DNA of 64,000 bases from Pseudomonadota bacterium. GTDB taxonomy: Bacteria; Pseudomonadota; Gammaproteobacteria; Steroidobacterales; GCA-2729495. The notes below the pieces were generated by a model. It was given only the letters and a program-made list of their open reading frames with translations. It made no database searches and had not been told where the DNA came from. This document shows, piece after piece, positions 45,559 through 54,242 of the stretch (positions are counted from its first letter, which is position 1; every line of letters begins with the position of its first letter). The stretch is taken from the NCBI GenBank assembly GCA_963204745.1, contig CAUJHF010000067.1:94340-158339 (forward strand). Direction: 5' to 3'. The translations under genes and the position numbers were made by a program.

Positions 45559-48111
45559 ATGTTGTGGATCTGGTGGCAGCTGATCATCAGATACGCCTGG
45601 ACTTACCGGCTGCGCACCGCTGTGCAGGTGCTGGCAATCGCTGTCGGTGTCGCGCTCGGCTATGCCGTGAGTCTGATCAACAGTTCGGCGCTGAATGAGT
45701 TCAGCGCGGCGCTCCGGCAGATCAACGGCGAAGCCGATGCGGTCATCGAGGGTTCGCGCACGGGATTTGATGAACAGCTGTTTGCGCGCGTGGCCAGGGA
45801 GCCCGGCGTGCAGCTGGCCAGCCCTGTGCTCGCCACCGATGTGCTCGTGCCCGGCAAAGCTGACGACCATCCGCCGCGCCTTACCGTGCTCGGCATCGAC
45901 GTGCTGCGCGCCGCACCGCTCTCGCCAACCCTCATAGGGGACGCTTCTCTTGCTGAAAAAGGCGCAGCGTCCCGCTTTGCTCTCTTTGCAGACGGAATCT
46001 TTCTGTCGCCGTCGGCGCTGGCGCGTTTCAAGGTGCAGGTCGGCGACACCCTCAGGGTGCAGGCCGGATCCGGCATGGTGGGACTGGAGGTGCGCGGTAC
46101 GCTGCCAGGCACAAGGCCCGGCGTCCTGCTCGGCGTGATGGACCTGGGTTTTGCACAGTGGCGGCTCGGCGGCCTCGGCAGGCTGACGCGTATCGATCTG
46201 CGTCTCGCCGATGGCGCCAGCCTGGACGCGCTGCGCACCCGGCTCGATCTGCCGCCCGGTGTGAACCTTGCTGGGCCGGATGCGGCCAGCGCACGTCTTG
46301 CCAATCTGTCCCGCGCCTATCGCGTCAACCTCAATGTGCTGGCGCTTGTCGCCCTGTTTACCGGCGGCTTCCTGGTGTTCTCGTTGCAGGCTCAGGCCAC
46401 GCTGGCCCGACGCTCGCAGTTTGCCTGGCTGCGCGCCGCCGGCATTGAGCGTGGCCAGCTCAAGCGACTGCTGATCGCCGAGGCCGTCACTATCGGCACC
46501 GCGGGCAGCCTGCTCGGATTGTTTGCCGGGGCAGCCATCGCCCGTGCGGCGCTTGCCGCCCTGGGCGGCGACCTCGGTGGCGGCTACTTCAATACGGCCG
46601 AGCCGGTACTCGGCTTTCCGCCGCTGACCGCAGCCGGATTCGGCGGGCTCGGCATAGTCGCGGCAGTCGCCGGCAGCTATCTGCCCGCCCACGAAGCGGC
46701 GCATACGCCGCCCGCGGCAGCGCTCCACGCCGGTGCAGAAGAGGACGTGCTTCGTCCGCTCGGCCGCGTCTGGCCGGGCATGGCCTTGCTGTGTGCCGGC
46801 GCAGTGCTGATCAGTCTTCCGCCGCTGGCCGACATACCCTTGCCTGCCTATCTGTCCATCGGCGCCATATTGATCGGCGCGATCGCACTGCAGCCGCGCA
46901 TCGCGCAACTCGTCTCCCGTCCGCTCGCCGACTGGTTGCAGACGGCGCATGCCGGTACGCGCATGCCGATGCTGTTGCTGGCCGCGAACCGGATGGTGCA
47001 GGCCCCCGGTGGTGCAGCGATCGCGATGGCCGGCATCGTTGCCAGTTTCGGTCTGATGGTGGCGATGGGCACCATGGTGTCGAGCTTTCGCGGCACGCTC
47101 GACGACTGGCTGACCCAGGTATTGCCGGCCGACCTCTATGCGCGGGTCGGGCAGTCCATGACAGACGTGTACCTGCCGCCGGCTGACCTGCAGCTCATAC
47201 GCACACACCCCGGCGTACTGCGCGTCGAGTTCTCACGCTCCGTGCCGCTGCAACTCGCAGCGGACCGCGCCCCGGTGGTTATCGTCGCACGCCACATCGA
47301 CGCGGCAGATCCCGGCGCTTCCCTGCCGCTGGTCGGCCGCGCGCACGCATGGCAGCCGGACATGCCGCCGCCGGTCTGGGTGTCCGAGGCGATGGAGGAT
47401 CTCTATGGCGCACGCCCCGGAGAAATACTCGAACTCCCGCTGGCAGGCAGCCTGCAGCGCTTCTCCGTGATGGGCGTCTGGCGCGACTATGCGCGGCAAT
47501 TCGGTTCGGTGGCCATGCGCGCGGAGGATTACCAGCGCATCACCGGCGATGAAACGCGCACGGATGCCGCGATCTGGCTGCGCCCCGGCGTGAAGGCAGC
47601 GGATGTGAGTCGCGAGCTGCTGGCCACGCTGGAATCCGCCGATGTGATCGAACTGCGTGCGCCGGCCGAGATCCGCGCGCTGAGCCTGCGCATCTTCGAC
47701 CGCAGCTTTGCCGTCACCTATGTGCTGGAAGCGGCAGCGATACTGATCGGCATGATCGGCGTGGCGGCCACATTTTCCTCGCAGGCGATGGCCCGCACCC
47801 GGGAGTTCGGCATGCTCCGGCACATCGGCGTGACGCGCGGGCAGATCCTGCGCGTGCTGGCGCTCGAAGGCACGCTGGCAACCCTCAACGCGATCCTGGT
47901 TGGCCTGCTGGCGGGGCTGGTGATCGCCCTGGTACTGATCCGCGTGATCAACCCGCAGTCCTTTCACTGGTCGATGCAGCTGATCGTGCCCTTCGGCCTG
48001 ATCGCCGGGTTGATCACGGCGCTGCTCGTCTGCGCCACCGGTACCGCTGCCATCGCCGGCCGGCGCGCCATCGGCAGCAGTCCGCTCCGCGCCGTGCACG
48101 AGGACTGGTGA
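45559..48111 (+). CDS. ABC transporter permease, FtsX family (large, two FtsX domains)
   Basis: The 850-residue permease has an N-terminal helix (about residues 18-40) and a periplasmic domain. A first FtsX domain (about 250-390) is followed by extra helices in the middle, a second periplasmic domain, and a second FtsX domain (about 715-840, with AATFSSQAMARTREFGMLRHIG). The type VII ABC class moves substrates or transmits force across the envelope rather than importing solutes. The ATG at 45559 was chosen because it removes overlap with the ATPase gene. It works with the neighbouring ATPase and probably with the exported CrtC-like protein. Confidence 0.9.
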   Translation: MLWIWWQLIIRYAWTYRLRTAVQVLAIAVGVALGYAVSLINSSALNEFSAALRQINGEADAVIEGSRTGFDEQLFARVAREPGVQLASPVLATDVLVPGKADDHPPRLTVLGIDVLRAAPLSPTLIGDASLAEKGAASRFALFADGIFLSPSALARFKVQVGDTLRVQAGSGMVGLEVRGTLPGTRPGVLLGVMDLGFAQWRLGGLGRLTRIDLRLADGASLDALRTRLDLPPGVNLAGPDAASARLANLSRAYRVNLNVLALVALFTGGFLVFSLQAQATLARRSQFAWLRAAGIERGQLKRLLIAEAVTIGTAGSLLGLFAGAAIARAALAALGGDLGGGYFNTAEPVLGFPPLTAAGFGGLGIVAAVAGSYLPAHEAAHTPPAAALHAGAEEDVLRPLGRVWPGMALLCAGAVLISLPPLADIPLPAYLSIGAILIGAIALQPRIAQLVSRPLADWLQTAHAGTRMPMLLLAANRMVQAPGGAAIAMAGIVASFGLMVAMGTMVSSFRGTLDDWLTQVLPADLYARVGQSMTDVYLPPADLQLIRTHPGVLRVEFSRSVPLQLAADRAPVVIVARHIDAADPGASLPLVGRAHAWQPDMPPPVWVSEAMEDLYGARPGEILELPLAGSLQRFSVMGVWRDYARQFGSVAMRAEDYQRITGDETRTDAAIWLRPGVKAADVSRELLATLESADVIELRAPAEIRALSLRIFDRSFAVTYVLEAAAILIGMIGVAATFSSQAMARTREFGMLRHIGVTRGQILRVLALEGTLATLNAILVGLLAGLVIALVLIRVINPQSFHWSMQLIVPFGLIAGLITALLVCATGTAAIAGRRAIGSSPLRAVHEDW

Positions 48112-49187
48112 TGCTGAGCCGTCGTCGCCTGCTGCTGACACTTGCCGCCCTGGCCGCGCCGGCGAGTCGTGCCGCGTTCAGCTACCCGCCGGTGGTACCG
48201 CGGGCGCTGGTCTTCCCGCGGGACTTCGGCGCGCATGCCGAGTTTCGTACCGAGTGGTGGTATCTCACCGGCTGGCTCGGTGACATGGCGAAGCCGCTCG
48301 GCTTTCAGCTGACCTTCTTCCGTACGCGGACTGACGTGGATCCTGCCAACCCGAGTGCATTTGCAGCTCACCAGCTGGTGATCGCACATGCCGCGATCGC
48401 CGATCCCGCGCGTGGCTCGCTGTTGCTCGATGAACGCGTCGCCCGCTCGGGTTTCGGGCTCGCCGAAGCGGCGAGCGGTGATACCAATGTGCAGCTGTCC
48501 GGCTGGTACCTGCGCCGCGATCCGGTTACGGACACCTACCACGCAAATATTGCCGCGCGCGATTTCACGCTTGGTTTCACGGCTGTTGCCGACACGCCGC
48601 CCTGGCTGCAGGGCGAGCAGGGCTTGTCGCGCAAAGGTCCGGATCCGCTGCAGGCGAGTTACTACTACTCGCGGCCACAACTTGCGGTGCAGGCACAACT
48701 CCGCCGGGGCGGCATGGTGCAGGAACTCGCCGGCATCGCCTGGCTCGATCACGAGTGGTCGAGTGCGGCGCTTGCGCCGGATGCGGTTGGCTGGGACTGG
48801 ATCGGCATGAACCTCGACGACGGCAGTGCGCTGGTGGCGTTTCAGATCCGCACACAGCAGGCAGGCCAGCCGCCGGTGCAGACCTACGCTGCGATTCGCG
48901 ATGGTTCCGGTCGCGTGCAGCTCGTTCCGCCTGGCGAAGTCAGTTTCACACCACTCCGCTACTGGAACTCATCCCGCTACCGCACCGCCTGGCCGGTTGC
49001 CCAGCGCATCACGATCGGCCGGCGGGTGCTTGAAACCCGGCCGATCATGGACGACCAGGAACTCGATTCCAGCCTCACAACCGGCGCTGTCTACTGGGAG
49101 GGTGCGAGCGAACTGCTGGAAGTCGGCCGGCCAGTCGGTCGCGGCTACCTGGAGATGACCGGCTACGTAGCGCCGCTGAACCTCTAA
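48111..49187 (+). CDS. CrtC/AttH-type lipocalin-like exported protein
   Basis: The protein has about 358 residues and a Tat-like signal peptide (SRRRLLLTLAALAAPASRA). A carotenoid-1,2-hydratase/AttH-type lipocalin fold follows, with FRTEWWYLTGWL (about 45-56), YYYSRPQLAVQAQL and WLDHEWSSAALAPDAVGWDW. Such proteins commonly end operons with an FtsX-type ABC transporter, so it is probably the periplasmic partner rather than a carotenoid enzyme; no other carotenoid gene is in the window. Its ATG overlaps the permease stop by one base. Confidence 0.85.
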   Translation: MLSRRRLLLTLAALAAPASRAAFSYPPVVPRALVFPRDFGAHAEFRTEWWYLTGWLGDMAKPLGFQLTFFRTRTDVDPANPSAFAAHQLVIAHAAIADPARGSLLLDERVARSGFGLAEAASGDTNVQLSGWYLRRDPVTDTYHANIAARDFTLGFTAVADTPPWLQGEQGLSRKGPDPLQASYYYSRPQLAVQAQLRRGGMVQELAGIAWLDHEWSSAALAPDAVGWDWIGMNLDDGSALVAFQIRTQQAGQPPVQTYAAIRDGSGRVQLVPPGEVSFTPLRYWNSSRYRTAWPVAQRITIGRRVLETRPIMDDQELDSSLTTGAVYWEGASELLEVGRPVGRGYLEMTGYVAPLNL

Positions 49188-49247
49188 AAGGTGCCGGAAA
49201 AGGTGCCGGATTTATTTGCGTGATCAAGAATAAATCCGGCACCTTTT
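49186..49247. repeat. 19-bp perfect inverted repeat with an extra direct copy (REP-like or bidirectional terminator)
   Basis: Arms at 49198-49216 and 49229-49247 are exact reverse complements separated by 12 bases. The outer ends are A4 and T4, so the hairpin can act as an intrinsic terminator in both directions between convergent genes. The first 12 bases of the left arm are also repeated directly at 49186-49197, starting in the stop codon of the preceding gene. The GGTGCCGG core resembles repetitive extragenic palindromes. Confidence 0.75.
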
Positions 49248-49271
49248 CCCGCCTTTCTCCCGTTTCCCTCG

Positions 49272-50201
49272 TCAGGCCGCTTGCTGTTGAAGGATGCTGG
49301 CTAGCCAGGTGGCATATAGCACCAATAGCAAAATACCCCGGCGCCTTTCGATGAAGCCGGTGCGATTCGGGTATATGAATACCACCACCACAAAACCAAA
49401 GACCAACGCCACAGCGACCTCGCGCCATGCAACCGTTATGGGGTGAATGATGGCCGCTACGGCAACGACAAGTATGCCGTTGAAAATATTGCTTCCAAGA
49501 ATTGTCCCCAGGCCTACCTCGTCGTGCCCCCGAAGCTTGGCGATAACGGCTGTGGCAAGTTCGGGCGCAGATGTGCCGACTGCCACGATGGTTGCGCCGG
49601 TTATGAATTCATCTATACCAAACGATCTGGCAATGCCTTTTGCACCCGCCACGATGAGACTTCCGGCCGCTACCAGGAAGGCAAGACCGAAAATGCAGGA
49701 GAGGACTATCAGCATCCTTCGATGTTCGGCAAGAAGTGTGCCCGCAGCACTTTTTTGTCTTCGCGCTTCGACTATGGCGGCAATGAGCCAAACGGCAAAC
49801 GCAGCCAGCATCAGCAAGCCGTCAAGTCTGGAAAGTTCGCCATCCAGGAACAGCACGCCGGTAATGACGGGGGTCAACAATGCCACCGGAAAATCCCGCT
49901 TTACGCTGTCGTGCGGGCATTGAATTCCCGAGATCACCAACGCCAGAGCCAGGATCAGCGCAACATTCACGACGTTGCTGCCGAGGGCGTCGCCCAACGC
50001 GATCTGCGGGGTTCCTGCCAGGGCCGAACTGATGGCAACAGACAATTCCGGGCTTGATGTCGCGAATGCGGCAACGGTGGCCCCGATGATGCCCGGAGAG
50101 ATCCTGGCCCAACGACCAAGACCAACCGCGCCACGAACGAAAAGCTCGCCGCCCACGCCGGCACACACGATACCCAGGAACAAAACAGAAAATCCGTTCA
50201 T
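49272..50201 (-). CDS. Calcium/sodium antiporter (CaCA family, YrbG-like)
   Basis: The 309-residue inner-membrane protein has two inverted alpha repeats: ATVAAFATSSPELSVAISSA with GDALGSNVVN in the first half, and ATIVAVGTSAPELATAVIAK with GTILGSNIFN in the second. These carry the ion-binding acidic residues of Na+/Ca2+ exchangers. About ten helices are expected. It is convergent with the CrtC-like gene across the inverted repeat and downstream of the MarC gene. Confidence 0.92.
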   Translation of the reverse strand: MNGFSVLFLGIVCAGVGGELFVRGAVGLGRWARISPGIIGATVAAFATSSPELSVAISSALAGTPQIALGDALGSNVVNVALILALALVISGIQCPHDSVKRDFPVALLTPVITGVLFLDGELSRLDGLLMLAAFAVWLIAAIVEARRQKSAAGTLLAEHRRMLIVLSCIFGLAFLVAAGSLIVAGAKGIARSFGIDEFITGATIVAVGTSAPELATAVIAKLRGHDEVGLGTILGSNIFNGILVVAVAAIIHPITVAWREVAVALVFGFVVVVFIYPNRTGFIERRRGILLLVLYATWLASILQQQAA

Positions 50202-50259
50202 TGAGTCCCCGGTTCAGCGGCTTCGGCCAGCAGATCGGGCTGTTCGGTGCAGTGAGCAG

Positions 50260-50874
50260 CTATGGCGCTGGCCCGATCCATTGCTCCGCTCCAAGCGCGT
50301 TCATGATGAGTTCCACAGAAAGCGCCGCGAGGATCATCCCCATAACCCTGGTCAGGATCGACGCGCCGCTGATACCGATGATGCTGATGATCCGGCTTGA
50401 GAACAAAAGAAGAATGAGCGTGATGCCGAGGATGCCCAAAGCGATGAGGGAGGTTCCGATCTGTACGGATATCGGGTGAACGTGATTGTCAGTGAGCAGA
50501 ATGACGGCAAGTATTGCACCTGGCGTTGCAGTCGCGGGAATGGCAAGCGGAAAGACCGCGATTTCGTGCTCGGGCTCCGCCCGAGATGACTGGGGCCCGG
50601 AGCCGAAAATCATCTGCAGACCGAAAAGAAACAGGATGACACCTCCGGCAAGCTGGAATGAAACCAGCCGGATTCCCATGGCTCCAAGAATCACCTGGCC
50701 AATCACGATCGACCCCAACAGGACCGCACCAGCATAGATGATGGCCTTGAATGCAGTGCGCCGGCGCTCCTCTGCAGAGAGGTGCGCTGTGAGGGCGGCG
50801 AACAGCGCCATCGTTCCGATCGGGTCGATGGTTGCCCAAATGATGAGGGCGTCCTGAATGAACTTCTCTAACAT
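50260..50874 (-). CDS. MarC family integral membrane protein
   Basis: The 204-residue protein has six predicted helices and starts MLEKFIQDALIIWATIDPIG. It contains the MarC-type segments TIDPIGTMALFAALTAHLS, IPATATPGAILAVILLTDN and GASILTRVMGMILAALSVELIMNAL. MarC proteins have no proven substrate; an older link to multidrug resistance was not confirmed. It is transcribed ahead of the CaCA antiporter with a 58-base gap, possibly in one operon. Confidence 0.92.
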   Translation of the reverse strand: MLEKFIQDALIIWATIDPIGTMALFAALTAHLSAEERRRTAFKAIIYAGAVLLGSIVIGQVILGAMGIRLVSFQLAGGVILFLFGLQMIFGSGPQSSRAEPEHEIAVFPLAIPATATPGAILAVILLTDNHVHPISVQIGTSLIALGILGITLILLLFSSRIISIIGISGASILTRVMGMILAALSVELIMNALGAEQWIGPAP

Positions 50875-51193
50875 GGTGAGTTGATCCCCGGAGCGCCAAA
50901 ACGCCTGAGTTCACTGGTGCCAACGGCCGGCGACCGAAGTGCCCGGATATATCCGGACAAAAGTGCCGGACAAGCTGCACGGGCCGACAACAATCCGCTG
51001 ATTTCACTCACCGCTACGTTATCCCGATGCCAGCTGATCCGCTGAGGTGACAGGGAGCATGCGACAGAACATCATGGGCAGCAATGCCCGGAAACGTACC
51101 GGATCGATTGGCTGACGTTGGTGCGCCGGCCGGTTTACTCTCGCGATGCGCGGTCATAGTCTTTGGCCACGCCAGTCAGAACAGGATTGCACA
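50875..51193. other. Intergenic region between MarC and gloA
   Basis: About 320 bases between divergent genes with no supported gene. A 14-bp perfect palindrome CCGGATATATCCGG is at 50943-50956, a possible regulator site. No clear promoter pair or terminator was recognised. Confidence 0.4.
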
Positions 51194-51592
51194 ATGAGGC
51201 TCCTCCACACCATGCTTCGCGTGGGCAACATGCAACGCTCGATCGACTTCTATACGCAGGTGCTCGGCATGAAGCTGCTGCGCACGACCAAGCGGCCGGC
51301 GCAGAAGTACGATCTGGCCTTCCTCGGTTATGGCAGCAATCCGGAGCACGCAGAGATCGAGCTGACCTGGAACTATGGGGTCGAGCGTTATGATCAGGGT
51401 ACCGCTTTTGGCCACATCGCGATCGGCGTGCGGGATGTGGCGGCCACTTGTGCTGCCGTGCGTGAAAAGGCTGCCGCGCTGGGCGGTGCGGTCACACGCG
51501 AGGCGGGTCCTGTACAAGGCGGCACCACAGTGATTGCATTCATTACTGACCCGGATGGCTACAAGATCGAGTTGATCGAGCGCGATGATTGA
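51194..51592 (+). CDS. gloA: Lactoylglutathione lyase (glyoxalase I)
   Basis: The 132-residue enzyme converts the glutathione hemithioacetal of methylglyoxal to S-lactoylglutathione. Metal ligands in the two VOC repeats are visible: His near residue 5 (RLLHTMLRV), Glu in HAEIELTWN, His in AFGHIAIGV and Glu in YKIELIER. The short length without insertions fits the bacterial nickel-activated class. The ATG at 51194 was chosen by family match. Confidence 0.95.
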   Translation: MRLLHTMLRVGNMQRSIDFYTQVLGMKLLRTTKRPAQKYDLAFLGYGSNPEHAEIELTWNYGVERYDQGTAFGHIAIGVRDVAATCAAVREKAAALGGAVTREAGPVQGGTTVIAFITDPDGYKIELIERDD

Positions 51593-51644
51593 CCGTGCGC
51601 ACCACCGGTAATTGGCAGAAACACGCTAACCAGAGGTTATTCGC

Positions 51645-52766
51645 ATGAGCACAACTGTTTCGCGACGGGCGGTTATCGGCGCATCACGTGCACTTCTCGC
51701 GGGTGTGGCGCTTGGCGCCCTGCCTCGTTCCGGTGCCGCACAGCGCCCACCGTCCCCGGCCTTTGCCTCGCGGGGTATCCGTCTTGCCGGCAATGAGAAT
51801 CCCTATGGGCCCGGACCGGCGGCAAGAGCTGCGATCGAAGCCGCGGTGCCGGACAGCTGGAAATACCCGATCTTCGAGGAAATGGCGCTTAAAGCCCTGA
51901 TCGCGGAACGCGAAGGACTCACGCCGCGACATGTGCTGATCGGTGACGGTTCATCCGAGATCCTGCATATCGCCGCCTTGCTGGCCGGATCCGGTGGCGG
52001 CGAGCTGGTCACGCCGACGCCGACCTTCTCCATCGTCGCCGACCATGTCCGCGCCATTGGCGGCAGCGTGCGTGAGGTCCCGCTGGATGCCGGGATGCGC
52101 CACGACCTCAAGGCCATGCGCGCCGCAGTGTCGCCGGCTACCAGGCTGGTTTACGTATGCAATCCCAACAATCCCACAGGTACCCTGGTGTCCGGCACTG
52201 AACTCCGCGAGTTCATCGCAGCCCTGCCCGGCAATATCAGTGTCCTGGTGGACGAGGCCTATCTGGAGCTGGCTTCGGACATGAGCGAGCATTCCATGGT
52301 CGACCGGGTTCGGGCGGGAGACAACATTATCGTGGCGCGCACTTTTTCCAAGCTGCACGGGCTCGCCGGTCTGCGTATCGGCTATGCACTGGCGCGGCCC
52401 GATCTGATCGAGCGCATGGCAAAACTAAAGCTGGTGGCGGCGAGCAGCCTGGGGCTTGCGGCTGCCTCCGCCAGCTATACGGACCTGCAGTTCCAGGCCA
52501 TGAGCCGAAAGAACCTGGCGGCGGGTGTGGCGATCACCACGGCTGCGCTGGATGAGCTGATGCTCCCCTATGCGCCGACTCGCGCGAACTTCGTATTCTT
52601 CGATACCCGCCAGCCTGCTGCCGCATTCATGGCGGCCATGCGCGAGCGCGGTTTCGCCCTGGGCCGGCCTTATCCGCAGTACCCGAGCTGGTGCCGGGTG
52701 AGCATGGGCACGGTCGAGCAGATGCGACTGTTTGCTGACGCACTGCGGGCGCACTACGCTGCCTAG
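51645..52766 (+). CDS. PLP-dependent aminotransferase (HisC-like) with Tat-type signal
   Basis: A 373-residue fold-type I aminotransferase similar to histidinol-phosphate aminotransferase. It has LAGNENPYGP, VCNPNNPTGT, VDEAYLE and the PLP-lysine motif FSKLHGLAGLRIGY. The N-terminus carries a twin-arginine signal (SRRAVIGASRALLAGVALGALP, ending near GAAQ at about residue 33), so export to the periplasm as a folded, cofactor-loaded enzyme is predicted. It is not in a his operon. The substrate is unknown; a role in histidine synthesis is unlikely for an exported enzyme. Confidence 0.85.
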   Translation: MSTTVSRRAVIGASRALLAGVALGALPRSGAAQRPPSPAFASRGIRLAGNENPYGPGPAARAAIEAAVPDSWKYPIFEEMALKALIAEREGLTPRHVLIGDGSSEILHIAALLAGSGGGELVTPTPTFSIVADHVRAIGGSVREVPLDAGMRHDLKAMRAAVSPATRLVYVCNPNNPTGTLVSGTELREFIAALPGNISVLVDEAYLELASDMSEHSMVDRVRAGDNIIVARTFSKLHGLAGLRIGYALARPDLIERMAKLKLVAASSLGLAAASASYTDLQFQAMSRKNLAAGVAITTAALDELMLPYAPTRANFVFFDTRQPAAAFMAAMRERGFALGRPYPQYPSWCRVSMGTVEQMRLFADALRAHYAA

Positions 52767-52856
52767 CGGAACACCGGGCGAAGACCTGATTTCTCTATAC
52801 TGGCAAAACCGGAGAGAATCCGTTTTGGACAAACTGTCGCCGGGGAGGCTGCTGCC

Positions 52857-53399
52857 ATGAAAGAGCGCTTTGGATCGCCGACCATCTTCCTGCACTGGTT
52901 CATGCTGCTGCTGGCGGCCGTGTATACCTGCATCGAATTGCGCACATTCTGGCCAAAGGGCAGCGATCTGCGTGAACTGCTGAAGACCTGGCACTTCATG
53001 CTCGGCCTGTCGGTGTTTGCACTGGTCTGGATCCGCCTCTATGCGCGTGTCCGCGGCGGCACGCCGCCGATCGTGCCGGCGCCACCCGGCTGGCAGATGA
53101 AGTCGGGTCATGCCATGCACCTGGCGCTGTATCTGTTGATGATCTGCATGCCGGTTGCCGGCTGGCTGATCCTGAGCGCCGAAGGCAAACCCGTCCCGTT
53201 CTATGGCCTTGAGCTGCCGCCACTCATTGCTGCCGACAAGCCCTTGGCCAAGCAGATCCAGGAGATTCATGAGACAGTCGGAACCATCGGCTACTGGCTG
53301 ATCGGCCTGCACGCCGCAGCGTCGCTGTTCCACCACTATGTGCAACGTGACAATACCCTCGCCCGCATGTGGATGCGGCGCAACACTTCTGGAGGATGA
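52857..53399 (+). CDS. Cytochrome b561 family protein
   Basis: The 180-residue protein has four membrane helices and heme-ligand histidines in each relevant helix: TIFLHWFMLLL (His13), KTWHFMLGLS, GHAMHLALYLL and LHAAASLFHHYV. Bacterial members (CybB, YodB, YceJ) transfer electrons from the quinone pool to periplasmic partners or superoxide. It lies two bases before the exported methyltransferase-like gene, so they form one transcript. Confidence 0.9.
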   Translation: MKERFGSPTIFLHWFMLLLAAVYTCIELRTFWPKGSDLRELLKTWHFMLGLSVFALVWIRLYARVRGGTPPIVPAPPGWQMKSGHAMHLALYLLMICMPVAGWLILSAEGKPVPFYGLELPPLIAADKPLAKQIQEIHETVGTIGYWLIGLHAAASLFHHYVQRDNTLARMWMRRNTSGG

Positions 53400-53401
53400 C
53401 C

Positions 53402-54175
53402 ATGCGCAAGATTCTGATTGCTACGCTTCTGCTGACGTGCGGCAGCCTTGCCCACGCCCAGTTCATGCCGGAAAAGCTCACGCCGATCGGCGAAAAGATC
53501 GAAGCGGCGATGAAGAGCGATATCCGTACGGCGGAGGAGAAAGCGCGCGATGGTGAGCGCAAGCCGCGCCAGACGCTGGAGTTTTTTGGGCTGCGTGACG
53601 ATATGCGTGTGCTTGAGCTCATCCCTTCCGGCGGCTGGTACACGAAGATTCTGGCGCCTGTACTGGCTGAAAAAGGCGAGCTCCATGTCGCAATCGGTAC
53701 CGCACGCGCTATCGAACCGATGATCAAGACGGTGCCTGCGCTGGCCAAGGTGAAAGTCGCGCCGACGGATGCAAAGTTCGCCGCGGCCGCCGGCGGCCAG
53801 ATGGGCAAGTTCGACCTGGCTGACTTCACGCTGGGCGTGAAGAATCTCGATCTCGTGCTGACTTTCCGCAATTATCACAACCTGACGCCGACAGCGCGTG
53901 CCAGCCTCAACCGTGCGGTCTTTGCGGCGCTGAAATCCGGCGGTGTTTACGGCATCGTCGATCACACCCGGCGGCACAATGAGCCCGAAACCGCCGAGAA
54001 CTGGCGGCGCATGGACCCGGTGCTGGTGATCAAGGAAGTGCAGGCGGCGGGCTTCGTGTTCGACGACTCTTCGAACCTGCACTACATACCGGATGATGAA
54101 CTGCGTTACGAAGTCGGCCGGCGGACCGTGACCGGGAATACGGACCGCTTCGCGCTGCGTTTCAAAAAGCCCTGA
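53402..54175 (+). CDS. Exported class I methyltransferase-like protein
   Basis: The 257-residue protein has a clear signal peptide (MRKILIATLLLTCGSLAHAQ). A Rossmann-type methyltransferase domain follows, with MRVLELIPSGGWYTKILAPV as the motif I region and GVYGIVDHTRR later. Similar predicted methyltransferases with signal peptides exist as a family of unknown function. SAM is not expected in the periplasm, so the ligand may differ or the enzyme may act before export. Start 53402 has GGAGGATGACC upstream. It is co-transcribed with cytochrome b561. Confidence 0.82.
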   Translation: MRKILIATLLLTCGSLAHAQFMPEKLTPIGEKIEAAMKSDIRTAEEKARDGERKPRQTLEFFGLRDDMRVLELIPSGGWYTKILAPVLAEKGELHVAIGTARAIEPMIKTVPALAKVKVAPTDAKFAAAAGGQMGKFDLADFTLGVKNLDLVLTFRNYHNLTPTARASLNRAVFAALKSGGVYGIVDHTRRHNEPETAENWRRMDPVLVIKEVQAAGFVFDDSSNLHYIPDDELRYEVGRRTVTGNTDRFALRFKKP

Positions 54176-54192
54176 GGCTTCTCGCGCCCGGA

Positions 54193-54227
54193 ACTGGCAG
54201 CCGTCCGCAAGCAGGGCGGTTGCCAGT
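54193..54227. terminator. Hairpin between convergent genes (possible bidirectional terminator)
   Basis: A 14-pair stem with two G-T wobbles (54193-54206 with 54214-54227) encloses a seven-base loop. It lies between the ends of the methyltransferase-like and propeller-like genes. There is no T-tract on either side, so strength is doubtful. Confidence 0.45.
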
Positions 54228-54242
54228 GTCCGGCTCAGCTGA

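Noticed and set aside
45514..47208. 564-residue open frame antisense to the FtsX permease
   Set aside because: Low-complexity Arg/Gln/Gly-rich translation with no domains. The sense strand shows coherent membrane helices.
48111..49187. Carotenoid 1,2-hydratase as a true carotenoid enzyme
   Set aside because: No other carotenoid gene is present. The gene is coupled to an FtsX-type ABC transporter, where CrtC-like proteins serve a different role.
51645..52766. hisC of histidine biosynthesis
   Set aside because: The Tat-type signal and absence of any his genes nearby argue against it despite the HisC-like motifs.
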